DNA from: Pseudomonas nicosulfuronedens
GTDB taxonomy: Bacteria > Pseudomonadota > Gammaproteobacteria > Pseudomonadales > Pseudomonadaceae
Assembly: GCF_005877905.1 (NCBI RefSeq)
Contig: NZ_SWDV01000003.1
Location: forward strand, 186,001 to 250,000
Direction: 5' to 3'
DNA: 64,000 nt
The notes beneath the pieces are model-generated. The model was not told the DNA's origin. It did no database searches and worked only from the letters and a program-made list of their open reading frames with translations. Positions 49,713 to 58,867 of this stretch are shown piece by piece (the first letter of the stretch is position 1; every line of letters begins with the position of its first letter). Position numbers and translations under genes: made by a program.

Positions 49713-51128
49713 ATGGCCGCCAAAGTCCTGCTGGTCGAAGACGACCGCGCCCTTCGTGAAGCTCTCTCCGACACCCTGTCCCTCGGCGGGCATGACTTCA
49801 TCGCCGTCGATTGCGCCGAGGCTGCACTGCCGGCGCTGGAGAAGGACAGCTTCAGCCTGGTGATCAGCGACGTGAACATGCCGGGCATGGACGGGCACCA
49901 GTTGCTCGGCCTGATCCGCAAGCGCTACCCACAACTGCCGGTGCTGCTGATGACTGCCTACGGCGCCGTCGACCGCGCCGTGGATGCCATGCGCCAGGGG
50001 GCAGCCGATTACCTGGTCAAGCCGTTCGAGCCGCGTGCGCTGCTGGAACTGGTGGCCCGCCATGCGCTGGGCGCTGTGTCCGCCAGCGTCGGCGAAGGTC
50101 CGGTAGCCCTGGAACCGGCCAGCCAGCAATTGCTGGAGCTGGCTGCTCGTGTCGCGCGCAGCGATTCCACCGTGCTGATTTCTGGTGAGTCCGGTACCGG
50201 TAAGGAAGTGCTGGCCCAGTACATCCACCAGCAGTCGCCGCGTGTCGACAAGCCCTTCGTTGCGATCAACTGTGCGGCGATCCCGGACAACATGCTCGAG
50301 GCCACCCTGTTCGGCCACGAGAAGGGCGCTTTCACCGGTGCCATTGCCGCCCAGCCGGGCAAGTTTGAACTGGCCGACGGCGGCACCATTCTGCTCGACG
50401 AAATCTCCGAGATGCCGCTGGCCCTGCAGGCCAAGCTGCTGCGCGTGCTGCAGGAGCGGGAAGTGGAGCGCGTCGGCGCGCGCAAGCCGATCAGCCTCGA
50501 TATCCGCGTGCTCGCCACCACCAACCGAGACCTGCTGGGCGAAGTGGCTGCCGGGCGTTTCCGCGAGGATCTCTACTATCGCCTGTCGGTGTTCCCGCTG
50601 GCCTGGCGCCCGCTGCGCGAGCGTCCCGCCGATATTCTGCCGCTGGCGGAGCGCTTGCTGGCCAAGTACGCCCGCAAGATGAACCATGCGCCGGTGACCC
50701 TGGCCGACGACGCCCGCGCCGCTTTGCTGGCGCACCCTTGGCCGGGCAACGTGCGTGAACTGGACAACGCCATCCAGCGTTCGCTGATCCTGCAGCAGGG
50801 TGGCCAGGTGCAGGCCGCCGACCTGTGCCTGACCGCGCCCATCGGCCTGGCTCCGCGCCCGGTGCTGGCGGCGGTCCCGGCGCCCGTCGCTCCGTCGATT
50901 CCGACCAGCGTCGAAATTCCGTCGCCGGCTTCCACCGAACCCGGCCAACTGGGGGAAGACCTCAAGCGCCGCGAGTTCCAGATGATCATCGATACCCTGC
51001 GCAGCGAGCGCGGCCGCCGCAAGGAGGCCGCCGAACGACTGGGCATCAGCCCGCGCACCCTGCGTTACAAGCTCGCGCAGATGCGCGATGCGGGCATGGA
51101 TGTGGAGGCTTACCTCTACGCCAGCTGA
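49713..51128 (+). CDS. fleR: FleR, sigma54-dependent response regulator
   Basis: A 471-residue NtrC-type activator. Receiver domain with D53 as phospho-acceptor ('LVISDVNMPGMDG'), central AAA+ domain ('[12 protein letters not shown]', '[12 protein letters not shown]', 'TILLDEISEMPL') and C-terminal Fis HTH ('RKEAAERLGISPRTLRYKLAQMRDAGM'). It activates class III genes, in P. aeruginosa flgBCDE, flgFGHIJKL and fliEFGHIJ. It follows fleS closely and ends before a strong terminator. Confidence 0.96.
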   Translation: MAAKVLLVEDDRALREALSDTLSLGGHDFIAVDCAEAALPALEKDSFSLVISDVNMPGMDGHQLLGLIRKRYPQLPVLLMTAYGAVDRAVDAMRQGAADYLVKPFEPRALLELVARHALGAVSASVGEGPVALEPASQQLLELAARVARSDSTVLISGESGTGKEVLAQYIHQQSPRVDKPFVAINCAAIPDNMLEATLFGHEKGAFTGAIAAQPGKFELADGGTILLDEISEMPLALQAKLLRVLQEREVERVGARKPISLDIRVLATTNRDLLGEVAAGRFREDLYYRLSVFPLAWRPLRERPADILPLAERLLAKYARKMNHAPVTLADDARAALLAHPWPGNVRELDNAIQRSLILQQGGQVQAADLCLTAPIGLAPRPVLAAVPAPVAPSIPTSVEIPSPASTEPGQLGEDLKRREFQMIIDTLRSERGRRKEAAERLGISPRTLRYKLAQMRDAGMDVEAYLYAS

Positions 51129-51151
51129 CCGGCAAAAAAGTACCCCCTCTT

Positions 51152-51177
51152 GGCCCGCATTCGTGCGGGCCTTTTCT
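51152..51177 (+). terminator. Rho-independent terminator after fleR
   Basis: GGCCCGCA (51152-51159), loop, TGCGGGCC (51164-51171), then TTTTCTT. Located 23 bp after the fleR stop. Confidence 0.9.
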
Positions 51178-51211
51178 TGACGGTCTCCAGGCACAGACCG
51201 AGGGGCTGTTT

Positions 51212-51289
51212 GTAGGCGCGAGCTTGCTCGCGAACCGCTTAGCGCTGATGCCGTCGGTTGGTCTTGTTCGCGAGCAAGCTCGCTCCTAC
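51212..51289. repeat. REPIN, family A copy 5
   Basis: GTAGGCGCGAGCTTGCTCGCGAA (one change from canonical GTAGGAGCG) facing CGCGAGCAAGCTCGCTCCTAC. Lies in the 347-bp fleR-fliE gap with the terminator above and the fliE promoter below. Confidence 0.85.
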
Positions 51290-51399
51290 AGGAAGAGCCG
51301 GGGCCAAGGCGCAAGTGCTGAGCTGAGGCCCGTCTTTCCCTCTGCTTGAAAGGTCCGGCCCAGAGCCTTCCTCCGCATTTTTCCTACGTCTGAAAAAGC

Positions 51400-51415
51400 T
51401 GGCACCCAAGTTGCA
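51400..51415 (+). promoter_or_regulatory. Sigma54 promoter of fliE operon
   Basis: TGGCACCCAAGTTGCA: GG (51401-51402) and GC (51413-51414) 10 bp apart, full match to TGGCAC-N5-TTGCA. Lies 61 bp before fliE. No TTGCCGC copies are seen upstream. Confidence 0.88.
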
Positions 51416-51475
51416 ATCCCCTCTGCAAAGCGCCGCGTAGTGTCAAAAAACCGCGGCCAGTCGGAGGGGTAAGTG

Positions 51476-51805
51476 ATGAGTCAGGGTATCGAGTTCAATC
51501 GTCTGCTGCTGGAAATGCGCTCCATGCAAATGGAGGCCATGGCCAAGGCGAAGACGCAGGCCGCACCGGCTGAGCCGGGGGCGCCAAGCTTCTCGCAGAT
51601 GCTCGGGCAGGCGGTGGAAAAAGTGAACGGTACCCAGCAGGCCGCCTCCGACCTGTCCTCTGCCTTCGAGATGGGGCAGAAGGGCGTCGATCTCACCGAC
51701 GTGATGATCGCTTCCCAGAAGGCCAGTGTTTCTTTCCAGGCCATGACCCAGGTACGCAACAAGCTTGTCCAGGCGTACCAGGACATCATGCAGATGCCGG
51801 TTTGA
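51476..51805 (+). CDS. fliE: FliE, hook-basal body adapter
   Basis: A 109-residue protein, the normal length. '[68 protein letters not shown]' is the FliE core. It joins the MS ring (FliF) to the rod. GGAGGGG (51463-51469) precedes the ATG at 51476; an in-frame GTG one codon upstream is less likely. First gene of fliEFGHIJ. Confidence 0.96.
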   Translation: MSQGIEFNRLLLEMRSMQMEAMAKAKTQAAPAEPGAPSFSQMLGQAVEKVNGTQQAASDLSSAFEMGQKGVDLTDVMIASQKASVSFQAMTQVRNKLVQAYQDIMQMPV

Positions 51806-51824
51806 GCGGCGAGGATCGTAGGTA

Positions 51825-53618
51825 ATGTCCCAAGCCTCCGTTGTTGACAGTCAGGTTCCGGCCAAGGTCGGCGCCGACGCGCCGAAAAAGCCGCTGCTCG
51901 GCCTGACTTTCCTCGAGAACCTCGCGGACATGCCGGTGCTGCGCCAGGTTGGCCTGCTGGTCGGCCTTGCCGCGAGCATCGCCATCGGTTTCGGCATGGT
52001 CCTGTGGTCGCAGCAGCCTGACTACAAGCCGCTGTACGGCAGCCTGAACGGCGTCGATGCCAACAAGGTGGTCGAGGCATTGTCCGCTGCCGACATCGGC
52101 TACAAGATCGAGCCCAACTCCGGCGCGCTGCTGGTGAAGGCCGATGACCTGGGCCGTGCGCGCATGAAAGTCGCCGGTGCCGGCCTGGCACCGACCGACA
52201 GCAACGTCGGCTTCGAGATCCTCGACAAGGAACAGGCGCTGGGCACCAGCCAGTTCATGGAAGCGACCAACTACCGTCGCGGCCTGGAAGGCGAGCTGGC
52301 GCGTACCGTCTCCAGCCTGAACAACGTCAAGGGCGCCCGCGTGCACCTGGCGATCCCGAAAAGCTCGGTATTCGTCCGTGACGACCGCAAGCCCAGCGCC
52401 TCGGTGCTGGTCGAGCTGTACCCGGGCCGCACCCTGGAGCCGAGCCAGGTGCTGGCCATCGTCAACCTGGTCGCCACCAGCGTGCCGGAGCTGGACAAGG
52501 GCCAGGTCACCGTGGTCGACCAGAAAGGCAACCTGCTGTCCGACCAGCAGGAGCTCTCCGAGCTGACCATGGCCGGGAAGCAGTTCGATTTCACCCGTCG
52601 CATGGAAACCAACTTCACCCAGCGCGTGCACAGCATCCTCGCGCCGGTACTGGGCAGCGGGCGCTACAAGGCCGAGGTGTCTGCTGACGTCGACTTCAGC
52701 GCGGTGGAATCCACCTCGGAGTCGTTCAACCCGGACCAGCCGGCCCTGCGCAGCGAGCAGAGCAACAACGAGGAGCGTCAGAACAGCAACGGCCCGCAGG
52801 GTGTGCCGGGTGCACTGTCGAACCAGCCGCCGGGGCCGGCCAGTTCGCCGCAGACCACCGGTCAGAATGCCGGCGCGGATTTCGTCGCCCCGGGTCAACC
52901 CCTCAAGGACGCCAACGGCCAGCCGATCATCGACCCGAAGACCGGCAAGCCGGAACTGGCGCCGTACCCGACCGACAAGCGCCAGCAGAACACCCGCAAC
53001 TACGAGCTGGATCGCTCGGTGAGCTACACCAAGCAGCAGCAGGGGCGCCTGCGCCGGCTTTCCGTCGCGGTGGTGCTGGATGACCGCATGATCACCGATC
53101 CGAAGACCGGTGAAGTCAGCCACCAGCCCTGGACCGCCGACGAACTGGGCCGCTTCACCCGCCTGGTGCAGGACGCGGTAGGCTATGACGCCAGCCGTGG
53201 CGACAGCGTCAGCGTGATCAACGCGCCGTTCGCTCCGGAGCTGGGTGATGACATTGCGTCGCCGCCGTTCTACTCGCAGCCCTGGTTCTGGGACGTGGTC
53301 AAGCAGGTGCTGGGCATCGTCTTCATCCTGGTGCTGGTGCTGGGTGTACTGCGGCCGGTGCTGAACAACCTGTCGGGCAACAAGAGCAAGGCCCTGGTGG
53401 CCGGTGGCGCTGCAGGCGAAGGCGGCCTGGGCGAGTTGGGCGGTCTGGAGGGCGAGTTGTCCGAAGACCGTGTGAGCCTCGGTGGCCCGGCCAGCATCCT
53501 GCTGCCCAGCCCGTCCGAGGGGTACGATGCACAATTGAATGCGATCAAGACACTGGTCGCCCAGGACCCGGGGCGCGTTGCCCAGGTAGTGAAGGACTGG
53601 ATCAATTCCGATGAGTGA
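51825..53618 (+). CDS. fliF: FliF, MS-ring protein
   Basis: A 597-residue membrane ring protein. The first transmembrane helix is near residues 43-62 (LVGLAASIAIGFGMVLW) and the second near 490-515 (VVKQVLGIVFILVLVLGVLRP), enclosing the periplasmic YscJ/FliF domains ('QALGTSQFMEATNYRRGLEGELARTVSSLNNVKGARVHLAIPK'). The C-terminal cytoplasmic tail ending 'VAQVVKDWINSDE' binds FliG. Its last codons overlap the fliG start by 8 bp. Confidence 0.97.
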   Translation: MSQASVVDSQVPAKVGADAPKKPLLGLTFLENLADMPVLRQVGLLVGLAASIAIGFGMVLWSQQPDYKPLYGSLNGVDANKVVEALSAADIGYKIEPNSGALLVKADDLGRARMKVAGAGLAPTDSNVGFEILDKEQALGTSQFMEATNYRRGLEGELARTVSSLNNVKGARVHLAIPKSSVFVRDDRKPSASVLVELYPGRTLEPSQVLAIVNLVATSVPELDKGQVTVVDQKGNLLSDQQELSELTMAGKQFDFTRRMETNFTQRVHSILAPVLGSGRYKAEVSADVDFSAVESTSESFNPDQPALRSEQSNNEERQNSNGPQGVPGALSNQPPGPASSPQTTGQNAGADFVAPGQPLKDANGQPIIDPKTGKPELAPYPTDKRQQNTRNYELDRSVSYTKQQQGRLRRLSVAVVLDDRMITDPKTGEVSHQPWTADELGRFTRLVQDAVGYDASRGDSVSVINAPFAPELGDDIASPPFYSQPWFWDVVKQVLGIVFILVLVLGVLRPVLNNLSGNKSKALVAGGAAGEGGLGELGGLEGELSEDRVSLGGPASILLPSPSEGYDAQLNAIKTLVAQDPGRVAQVVKDWINSDE

Positions 53619-54627
53619 AGCCCGCATGAGCGCCAAACTGAACAAGGTCGACAAGGCTGCCATCCTCCTGCTCTCCCTGGGTGAGACCGATGCCGCGCAG
53701 GTACTGCGCCACATGGGCCCGAAGGAAGTGCAGAAGGTCGGCGTGGCCATGGCGCAGATGCGCAACGTGCATCGCGAGCAGGTCGAGCAGGTGATGGGCG
53801 AGTTCGTCGAGATCGTCGGCGACCAGACCAGCCTGGGCGTGGGCGCCGACAGCTACATCCGCAAGATGCTCACCCAGGCCCTGGGCGAGGACAAGGCGAA
53901 CAACCTCATCGACCGCATCCTGCTGGGCGGCAACACCAGCGGCCTGGACAGCCTGAAGTGGATGGAGCCGCGCGCCGTGGCCGACGTGATCCGCTACGAG
54001 CACCCGCAGATCCAGGCCATCGTGGTCGCCTACCTCGACCCGGACCAGGCCGGTGAAGTGCTCAGCCACTTCGATCACAAGGTGCGCCTGGACATCATCC
54101 TGCGCGTGTCCTCGCTGAACACCGTGCAGCCCTCCGCGCTCAAGGAACTCAACCTGATCCTGGAGAAACAGTTCGCCGGCAACGCCAACTCCACCCGCAC
54201 CACCATGGGCGGCGTGAAGCGCGCGGCGGACATCATGAACTACCTCGACAGCTCGGTCGAAGGCTCGCTGATGGACGCCATTCGCGAAGTCGACGAAGAC
54301 CTGTCGGGCCAGATCGAAGACCTGATGTTCGTCTTCGACAACCTCGCCGACGTCGACGACCGCGGCATCCAGGCGCTGCTGCGCGAGGTTTCCTCGGACG
54401 TGCTGGTGCTGGCCCTCAAGGGCTCGGACGAGGCGATCCGCGAGAAGATTTTCCGCAACATGTCCAAGCGTGCCGCCGAACTGCTGCGCGACGACCTCGA
54501 GGCCAAGGGCCCGGTACGCGTCAGCGAGGTGGAAGGTGCGCAGAAGGAAATCCTCACCATTGCCCGGCGCATGGCCGAGTCCGGCGAAATCGTACTGGGT
54601 GGCAAGGGCGGCGAGGAGATGATCTAA
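53611..54627 (+). CDS. fliG: FliG, motor switch protein
   Basis: A 338-residue switch protein. The N-terminal FliF-binding domain contains 'LNKVDKAAILLLSLGETDAAQVLRHMGPKEVQKVG', and the C-terminal torque domain has the charged residues that face the stator ('LREVSSDVLVLALKGSDEAIREKIFRNMSKRAAELLRDDLEAKGPVRVSEVE'). The start ATG at 53611 overlaps fliF, indicating translational coupling; a second ATG six codons in (53626) is possible. Confidence 0.97.
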   Translation: MSEARMSAKLNKVDKAAILLLSLGETDAAQVLRHMGPKEVQKVGVAMAQMRNVHREQVEQVMGEFVEIVGDQTSLGVGADSYIRKMLTQALGEDKANNLIDRILLGGNTSGLDSLKWMEPRAVADVIRYEHPQIQAIVVAYLDPDQAGEVLSHFDHKVRLDIILRVSSLNTVQPSALKELNLILEKQFAGNANSTRTTMGGVKRAADIMNYLDSSVEGSLMDAIREVDEDLSGQIEDLMFVFDNLADVDDRGIQALLREVSSDVLVLALKGSDEAIREKIFRNMSKRAAELLRDDLEAKGPVRVSEVEGAQKEILTIARRMAESGEIVLGGKGGEEMI

Positions 54628-54628
54628 G

Positions 54629-55417
54629 TTGGTCAAGGACGAGGACAAACTCAGCGAGCTGATCCGCGCGCGCGACGTGGCGGGTTTCGACCGCTGGTCG
54701 TTGCCCAGCTTCGATCCGGCGCGGCCGGCTCCGGAGCCGGAGCCTGAACCGGAACCCGAGATCGCGGAACAGCCGCAGATCGAGGAAGTGCCGGAGGAAG
54801 AGGTCAAGCCGCTGACGCTCGACGAACTCGAGGCGATCCGCCAGGAGGCCTACAACGAGGGCTTCTCCACTGGCGAGAAGGACGGCTTCCACGCCGGCCA
54901 GATCAAGGCGCGCCAGGAAGCTGACGCGGCGCTGCAGCCGCGCCTGCAGAATCTCGAAACCCTGATGTCGCATTTGCTCGACCCCATCGCCGAGCAGGAC
55001 CAGATGCTCGAACAGGGCATGCTCAACCTGGTGACCCACGTGGTGCGCCAGGTGGTACAGCGCGAGCTGGCCACCGATTCCAGCCAGATCCGCCTGGTCC
55101 TGCGCGAGGCGCTCAAGCTGCTGCCGATGGGCGCCAGCAACATCCGCATCCAGGTCAACCCGCAGGACTTCGAACTGGTGAAAGCCCTGCGCGATCGCCA
55201 CGAGGAAAGCTGGAAGATCATCGAGGACGACGGCCTGCTGCCCGGCGGCTGCCGTATCGAGACCGAACACTCGCGTGTCGACGCCACGGTCGAGACGCGC
55301 CTGGCCCAGGCCGTGAAACAGCTCTTCGAGCAGCAACGCGACCAGGCGACCCATGCATTGGAGCCAGACCTGCACGTGGACTTCGGCGTCGGCCAGGGCG
55401 AGTCCGATGCGCCTTGA
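54629..55417 (+). CDS. fliH: FliH, export ATPase regulator
   Basis: A 262-residue protein. The N-terminus '[25 protein letters not shown]' is Pseudomonas-type FliH, followed by a Glu/Pro-rich stretch, a coiled coil with the A/G-x-x-x-G-like spacing ('[28 protein letters not shown]'), and a C-terminal FliI-binding domain. The only reasonable start is a TTG at 54629, 1 bp after the fliG stop. It overlaps fliI by 11 bp. Confidence 0.92.
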   Translation: MVKDEDKLSELIRARDVAGFDRWSLPSFDPARPAPEPEPEPEPEIAEQPQIEEVPEEEVKPLTLDELEAIRQEAYNEGFSTGEKDGFHAGQIKARQEADAALQPRLQNLETLMSHLLDPIAEQDQMLEQGMLNLVTHVVRQVVQRELATDSSQIRLVLREALKLLPMGASNIRIQVNPQDFELVKALRDRHEESWKIIEDDGLLPGGCRIETEHSRVDATVETRLAQAVKQLFEQQRDQATHALEPDLHVDFGVGQGESDAP

Positions 55418-56762
55418 TCGCGTCAGCTTCGCCCGCCGCCTGCAGGGTTACAACGACGCCGTGAGCCTGCCGGCCCAGCCGGTGGTGGAAGGTCGCCTGC
55501 TGCGCATGGTTGGCCTGACACTGGAGGCCGAAGGCCTGCAGGCCGCCGTTGGCAGCCGTTGCCAGGTCATCAACGACGGCGGCTACCACCCGGTGCAGGT
55601 GGAAGCCGAAGTCATGGGCTTCGCCGGCAGCAAGATCTACCTGATGCCGGTCGGCAGCCTCGTTGGCATCGCCCCTGGTGCCCGCGTGGTGCCGCTGCCC
55701 GACTCCGGTCGCCTGCCCATGGGCATGTCGATGCTCGGCCGCGTGCTCGACGGTGTCGGCCGCGCTCTGGATGGCAAGGGCGGCATGCGCGCCGAAGACT
55801 GGGTGCCGATGGACGGCCCGATCATCAACCCGCTGGCGCGCGACCCGATCCACGAGCCGATGGATGTCGGCATCCGCTCGATCAACTCGCTGCTCACCGT
55901 CGGCCGTGGTCAGCGCCTGGGGCTGTTCGCCGGTACCGGCGTGGGTAAATCCGTGTTGCTGGGCATGATGACCAAGTTCACCAAGGCCGACATCATCGTG
56001 GTCGGGCTGATCGGCGAGCGGGGCCGCGAAGTGAAGGAGTTCATCGAGCACATTCTCGGCGAGGAGGGCCTGAAGCGCTCCGTGGTGGTCGCCTCGCCAG
56101 CGGATGATGCGCCGCTGATGCGTCTGCGCGCTGCGCAGTACTGCACCCGTATCGCTGAATACTTCCGTGACAAAGGCAAGAACGTGCTCTTGCTGATGGA
56201 TTCCCTGACCCGTTATGCCCAGGCCCAGCGTGAGATCGCCCTGGCCATCGGTGAGCCGCCGGCGACCAAGGGGTATCCACCATCGGTGTTCGCCAAGCTG
56301 CCGCGCCTGGTCGAGCGTGCCGGCAACGGCGAGAAGGGTGGCGGTTCCATCACGGCGTTCTACACCGTGCTCAGTGAAGGCGACGACCAGCAGGACCCGA
56401 TCGCCGACGCCGCGCGGGGTGTGCTCGATGGTCACTTCGTGCTGTCGCGTCGGCTGGCCGAGGAAGGCCATTACCCGGCCATCGACATCGAGGCCTCGAT
56501 CAGCCGGGTGATGCCGCAGGTCACCACGCCCGAACACCTGCGCGACGCCCAGCGCTTCAAGCAACTGTGGTCGCGCTATCAGCAGAGTCGCGACCTGATC
56601 AGCGTCGGTGCCTACGTGGCCGGCGGTGATCCGGAGACCGACCTGGCCATCCAGCGCTTCCCGATCATGCGCCAGTTCCTCCGCCAGGCGCTGGACGAGA
56701 GCCAGAACCTCGACGACAGCCGCCTGCTGCTGGACGCGGTGGTCAGCGGAAAGGCCGGGTGA
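55407..56762 (+). CDS. fliI: FliI, flagellar export ATPase
   Basis: A 451-residue F1-beta-like ATPase. Walker A is AGTGVGKS at residues 175-182 (K181), with '[13 protein letters not shown]', Walker B '[18 protein letters not shown]' and '[18 protein letters not shown]' all present. It forms a hexamer at the export gate with FliH and FliJ. The start at 55407 ([11 protein letters not shown]) lies inside the end of fliH. Downstream, a REPIN separates it from fliJ. Confidence 0.97.
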   Translation: MRLDRVSFARRLQGYNDAVSLPAQPVVEGRLLRMVGLTLEAEGLQAAVGSRCQVINDGGYHPVQVEAEVMGFAGSKIYLMPVGSLVGIAPGARVVPLPDSGRLPMGMSMLGRVLDGVGRALDGKGGMRAEDWVPMDGPIINPLARDPIHEPMDVGIRSINSLLTVGRGQRLGLFAGTGVGKSVLLGMMTKFTKADIIVVGLIGERGREVKEFIEHILGEEGLKRSVVVASPADDAPLMRLRAAQYCTRIAEYFRDKGKNVLLLMDSLTRYAQAQREIALAIGEPPATKGYPPSVFAKLPRLVERAGNGEKGGGSITAFYTVLSEGDDQQDPIADAARGVLDGHFVLSRRLAEEGHYPAIDIEASISRVMPQVTTPEHLRDAQRFKQLWSRYQQSRDLISVGAYVAGGDPETDLAIQRFPIMRQFLRQALDESQNLDDSRLLLDAVVSGKAG

Positions 56763-56774
56763 TGAAGCTCGGCC

Positions 56775-56861
56775 GTAGGATGGGTGGAGCTTGCGATACC
56801 CATCGTCTGGCAGTTCGCGGCGAGTTGCAGCATGGGTATCGCTGCGCTCCACCCATCCTAC
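56775..56861. repeat. REPIN, family B copy 3, between fliI and fliJ
   Basis: GTAGGATGGGTGGAGCTTGCGATACCCAT (left unit, 56775 on) facing ATGGGTATCGCTGCGCTCCACCCATCCTAC (right unit, to 56861). It occupies most of the 124-bp fliI-fliJ gap, where flagellar operons normally have almost no spacing. Confidence 0.88.
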
Positions 56862-56886
56862 GCACGCGGCATCGCGAGGAGAGTGT

Positions 56887-57330
56887 ATGAACCGTCGCGC
56901 CGAACGCCTCGCCCCGGTGGTGGACATGGCGCTCAAGGCCGAGCGCGAGGCCGCGCGGCAGCTTGGCCAGATGCAGGGCCAGTTGCAGCAGGCGCAGCGC
57001 AAGCTCGCCGAGCTGGAGCGCTACCGCTTCGACTACCAGCAACAATGGATCACCAATGGCCAGCAGGGTGTCAGCGGCCAGTGGCTGATCAATTACCAGC
57101 GCTTCCTGTCCCAGCTCGAGGGCGCCGTCGAGCAGCAGAATCGCTCGGTGGCCTTCCACGAGGGCAACGTGGGCAAGGCACGGGTCATCTGGCAGGAGAA
57201 GTACGCTCGCCTTGAGGGGCTGCGCAAGCTGGTGGAGCGCTACCGCGAGGAAGCTCGTATGGCTGCCGACAAGTACGAGCAGAAGCAGCTCGACGAATTC
57301 GCCCAGCGCCTGAAGCCTTCCGCCGACTGA
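56887..57330 (+). CDS. fliJ: FliJ, export apparatus stalk protein
   Basis: A 147-residue antiparallel coiled coil typical of FliJ ('RRAERLAPVVDMALKAEREAARQLGQMQGQLQQAQRKLAELERYRFDYQQQW', 'YARLEGLRKLVERYREEARMAADKYEQKQLDEFAQRL'). It links the FliI hexamer to FlhA. The frame runs upstream through the REPIN, but the ATG at 56887 (MNRRAERLA), with GAGGA just before, is the family start. Last gene of fliEFGHIJ. Confidence 0.94.
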   Translation: MNRRAERLAPVVDMALKAEREAARQLGQMQGQLQQAQRKLAELERYRFDYQQQWITNGQQGVSGQWLINYQRFLSQLEGAVEQQNRSVAFHEGNVGKARVIWQEKYARLEGLRKLVERYREEARMAADKYEQKQLDEFAQRLKPSAD

Positions 57331-57382
57331 TCCGGCCTGCGGCCGTGCTAGGCTCCAGTCAGATCCCGACCGGAACCTTTCC

Positions 57383-58219
57383 ATGCCGCTTCCCACTCCC
57401 GTGCCTGTGGATTTCCAGCGCGTCTTCTCCCTGTGGCGCCTCAGCGCCGAAGGCGAGCCGATCATCACACTGAGCAGCCACCTGCTGCCGGTTCGCTGGC
57501 AAGGTCGGGCGGCCATGCTCAAGCGCGCCCTCGACGTCGATGAACGCCTGGGCTCGAAGGTACTCGACTGGTGGGATGGCGACGGCGCTGCGCTGGTCTA
57601 TGCCTACGACGGTGACACCATCCTCATGGAGCGCGCCGAGGGTGAACGGTCGCTGATGCACATGGCGCTTCATGGCGAGGACGATCAGGCCAGCCGCATC
57701 GTCTGCGATGTCGTGCGCAAGCTGCACCAGCCACGGGAAAAACCTCTGCCGGAGGTGATCGGCCTGCGCGAGTGGTTCCGCGATCTCGCGCCTGCCGCCG
57801 TGCGCTATGGCGAGCTGTTCCCGCGCTGCCTGGAGACCGCCGAGGCGCTGCTGGCCAGCGAGCACGACCAGTGCGTGCTGCATGGCGATGTTCACCACGA
57901 CAACATTCTGGATTTCGCCGAGCGCGGTTGGCGCGCCATCGACCCCAAGCGTCTGCAGGGTGAGCGCCTGTTCGACTATGCCAACCTGCTGTGCAATCCG
58001 GACTTGCCCACTTCCCGCGAGCGCGCGCGCTTCCTGCGTCAGCTGGACGTGATCGTCGAGCACGCACGCGTCGACCGCCGTCGCCTGCTGGAGTGGGTGC
58101 TGGCATTCGCCGGTCTCTCCGCCGCCTGGTTCCTCGATGACGGCATGGCCGCCGAGAGTGACCTGAGCGTGGCGCACCTGGCTGCCGCCGAGCTGGACCG
58201 CATGGCATGCTGCGCTTGA
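57383..58219 (+). CDS. APH(6)/hydroxyurea-type antibiotic kinase family protein
   Basis: A 278-residue kinase-like protein of the streptomycin 6-phosphotransferase/hydroxyurea resistance family. The catalytic loop is H167-G-D169-V-H-H-D-N174 ('VLHGDVHHDNIL'), followed by the metal-binding 'AIDPKRLQGERLFDYANLL'. Chromosomal homologues often have an unknown natural substrate, so clinical streptomycin resistance should not be assumed. It begins 52 bp after fliJ on the same strand, and the next gene overlaps its end by 13 bp. Confidence 0.83.
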   Translation: MPLPTPVPVDFQRVFSLWRLSAEGEPIITLSSHLLPVRWQGRAAMLKRALDVDERLGSKVLDWWDGDGAALVYAYDGDTILMERAEGERSLMHMALHGEDDQASRIVCDVVRKLHQPREKPLPEVIGLREWFRDLAPAAVRYGELFPRCLETAEALLASEHDQCVLHGDVHHDNILDFAERGWRAIDPKRLQGERLFDYANLLCNPDLPTSRERARFLRQLDVIVEHARVDRRRLLEWVLAFAGLSAAWFLDDGMAAESDLSVAHLAAAELDRMACCA

Positions 58220-58860
58220 ACCGAGCCCTGTTGCAGGCGCATCCGCGCCTGATCACCTCCGCCGTCATCGGCGCATTGGTGGCGCTGGCGTGCTACCGGT
58301 TCGCGCCCATGACTCGCGTGCTACTGGGCTGGAACTGCATGGCCTGGCTCTACGTGCTGCTGATCGGCTGGCTGGCCCTGCGCGCGGCGCCAGCGGAAGT
58401 GCGCCGCCTGGCGGAGATCGAGGACGAGAACGCCGAGGCGGTGCTGGTGCTGGTCACCGTCGCAGCCGTGGCGAGCCTGGTTGCCATCGTCGTCGAGTTG
58501 GCCATCGCAGGGCATTCCAATGGCCGCGAGCAGTTCGTTCGCTACGCCTTTACCGCCAGCACGGTGCTGGGTTCCTGGTTCCTCATTGGCACCATCTTCA
58601 CCATGCACTACGCCCGCCAGTTCTACTCGGCCGATACGGCGGAGCCGGTGCTGCGCTTCCCCGAGGGTGAAAAGAACCCGGACTACTGGGACTTCCTCTA
58701 CTTCTCCTTCACCCTCAGCGTGGCGGTTCAGACCTCCGACGTGGAGATTGCCTCACGCTCGATGCGCAGGGTGGTACTGGCGCACTCGGTGATCGGTTTC
58801 CTGTTCAACACCGCGATCCTGGGGCTGGCGATCAACATGGGCGCGGGGCTGATCGGCTAG
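58207..58860 (+). CDS. DUF1345-family membrane protein
   Basis: A 217-residue membrane protein with about six hydrophobic segments and the DUF1345 signature 'FPEGEKNPDYWDFLYFSFTLSVAVQTSDVEIASRSMRRVVLAHSVIGFLFNTAIL', which resembles a two-helix ion-channel pore region. Function is unknown. Its start lies within the end of the kinase gene (13-bp overlap), indicating cotranscription; it is convergent with the LysE-type gene. Confidence 0.85.
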   Translation: MLRLNRALLQAHPRLITSAVIGALVALACYRFAPMTRVLLGWNCMAWLYVLLIGWLALRAAPAEVRRLAEIEDENAEAVLVLVTVAAVASLVAIVVELAIAGHSNGREQFVRYAFTASTVLGSWFLIGTIFTMHYARQFYSADTAEPVLRFPEGEKNPDYWDFLYFSFTLSVAVQTSDVEIASRSMRRVVLAHSVIGFLFNTAILGLAINMGAGLIG

Positions 58861-58867
58861 CGGGTGA

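Noticed and set aside
57383-58219. Acquired streptomycin-resistance gene.
   Set aside because: No mobile element, integron or composition shift flanks it; the kinase fold alone does not show resistance, so it is reported as a family member only.
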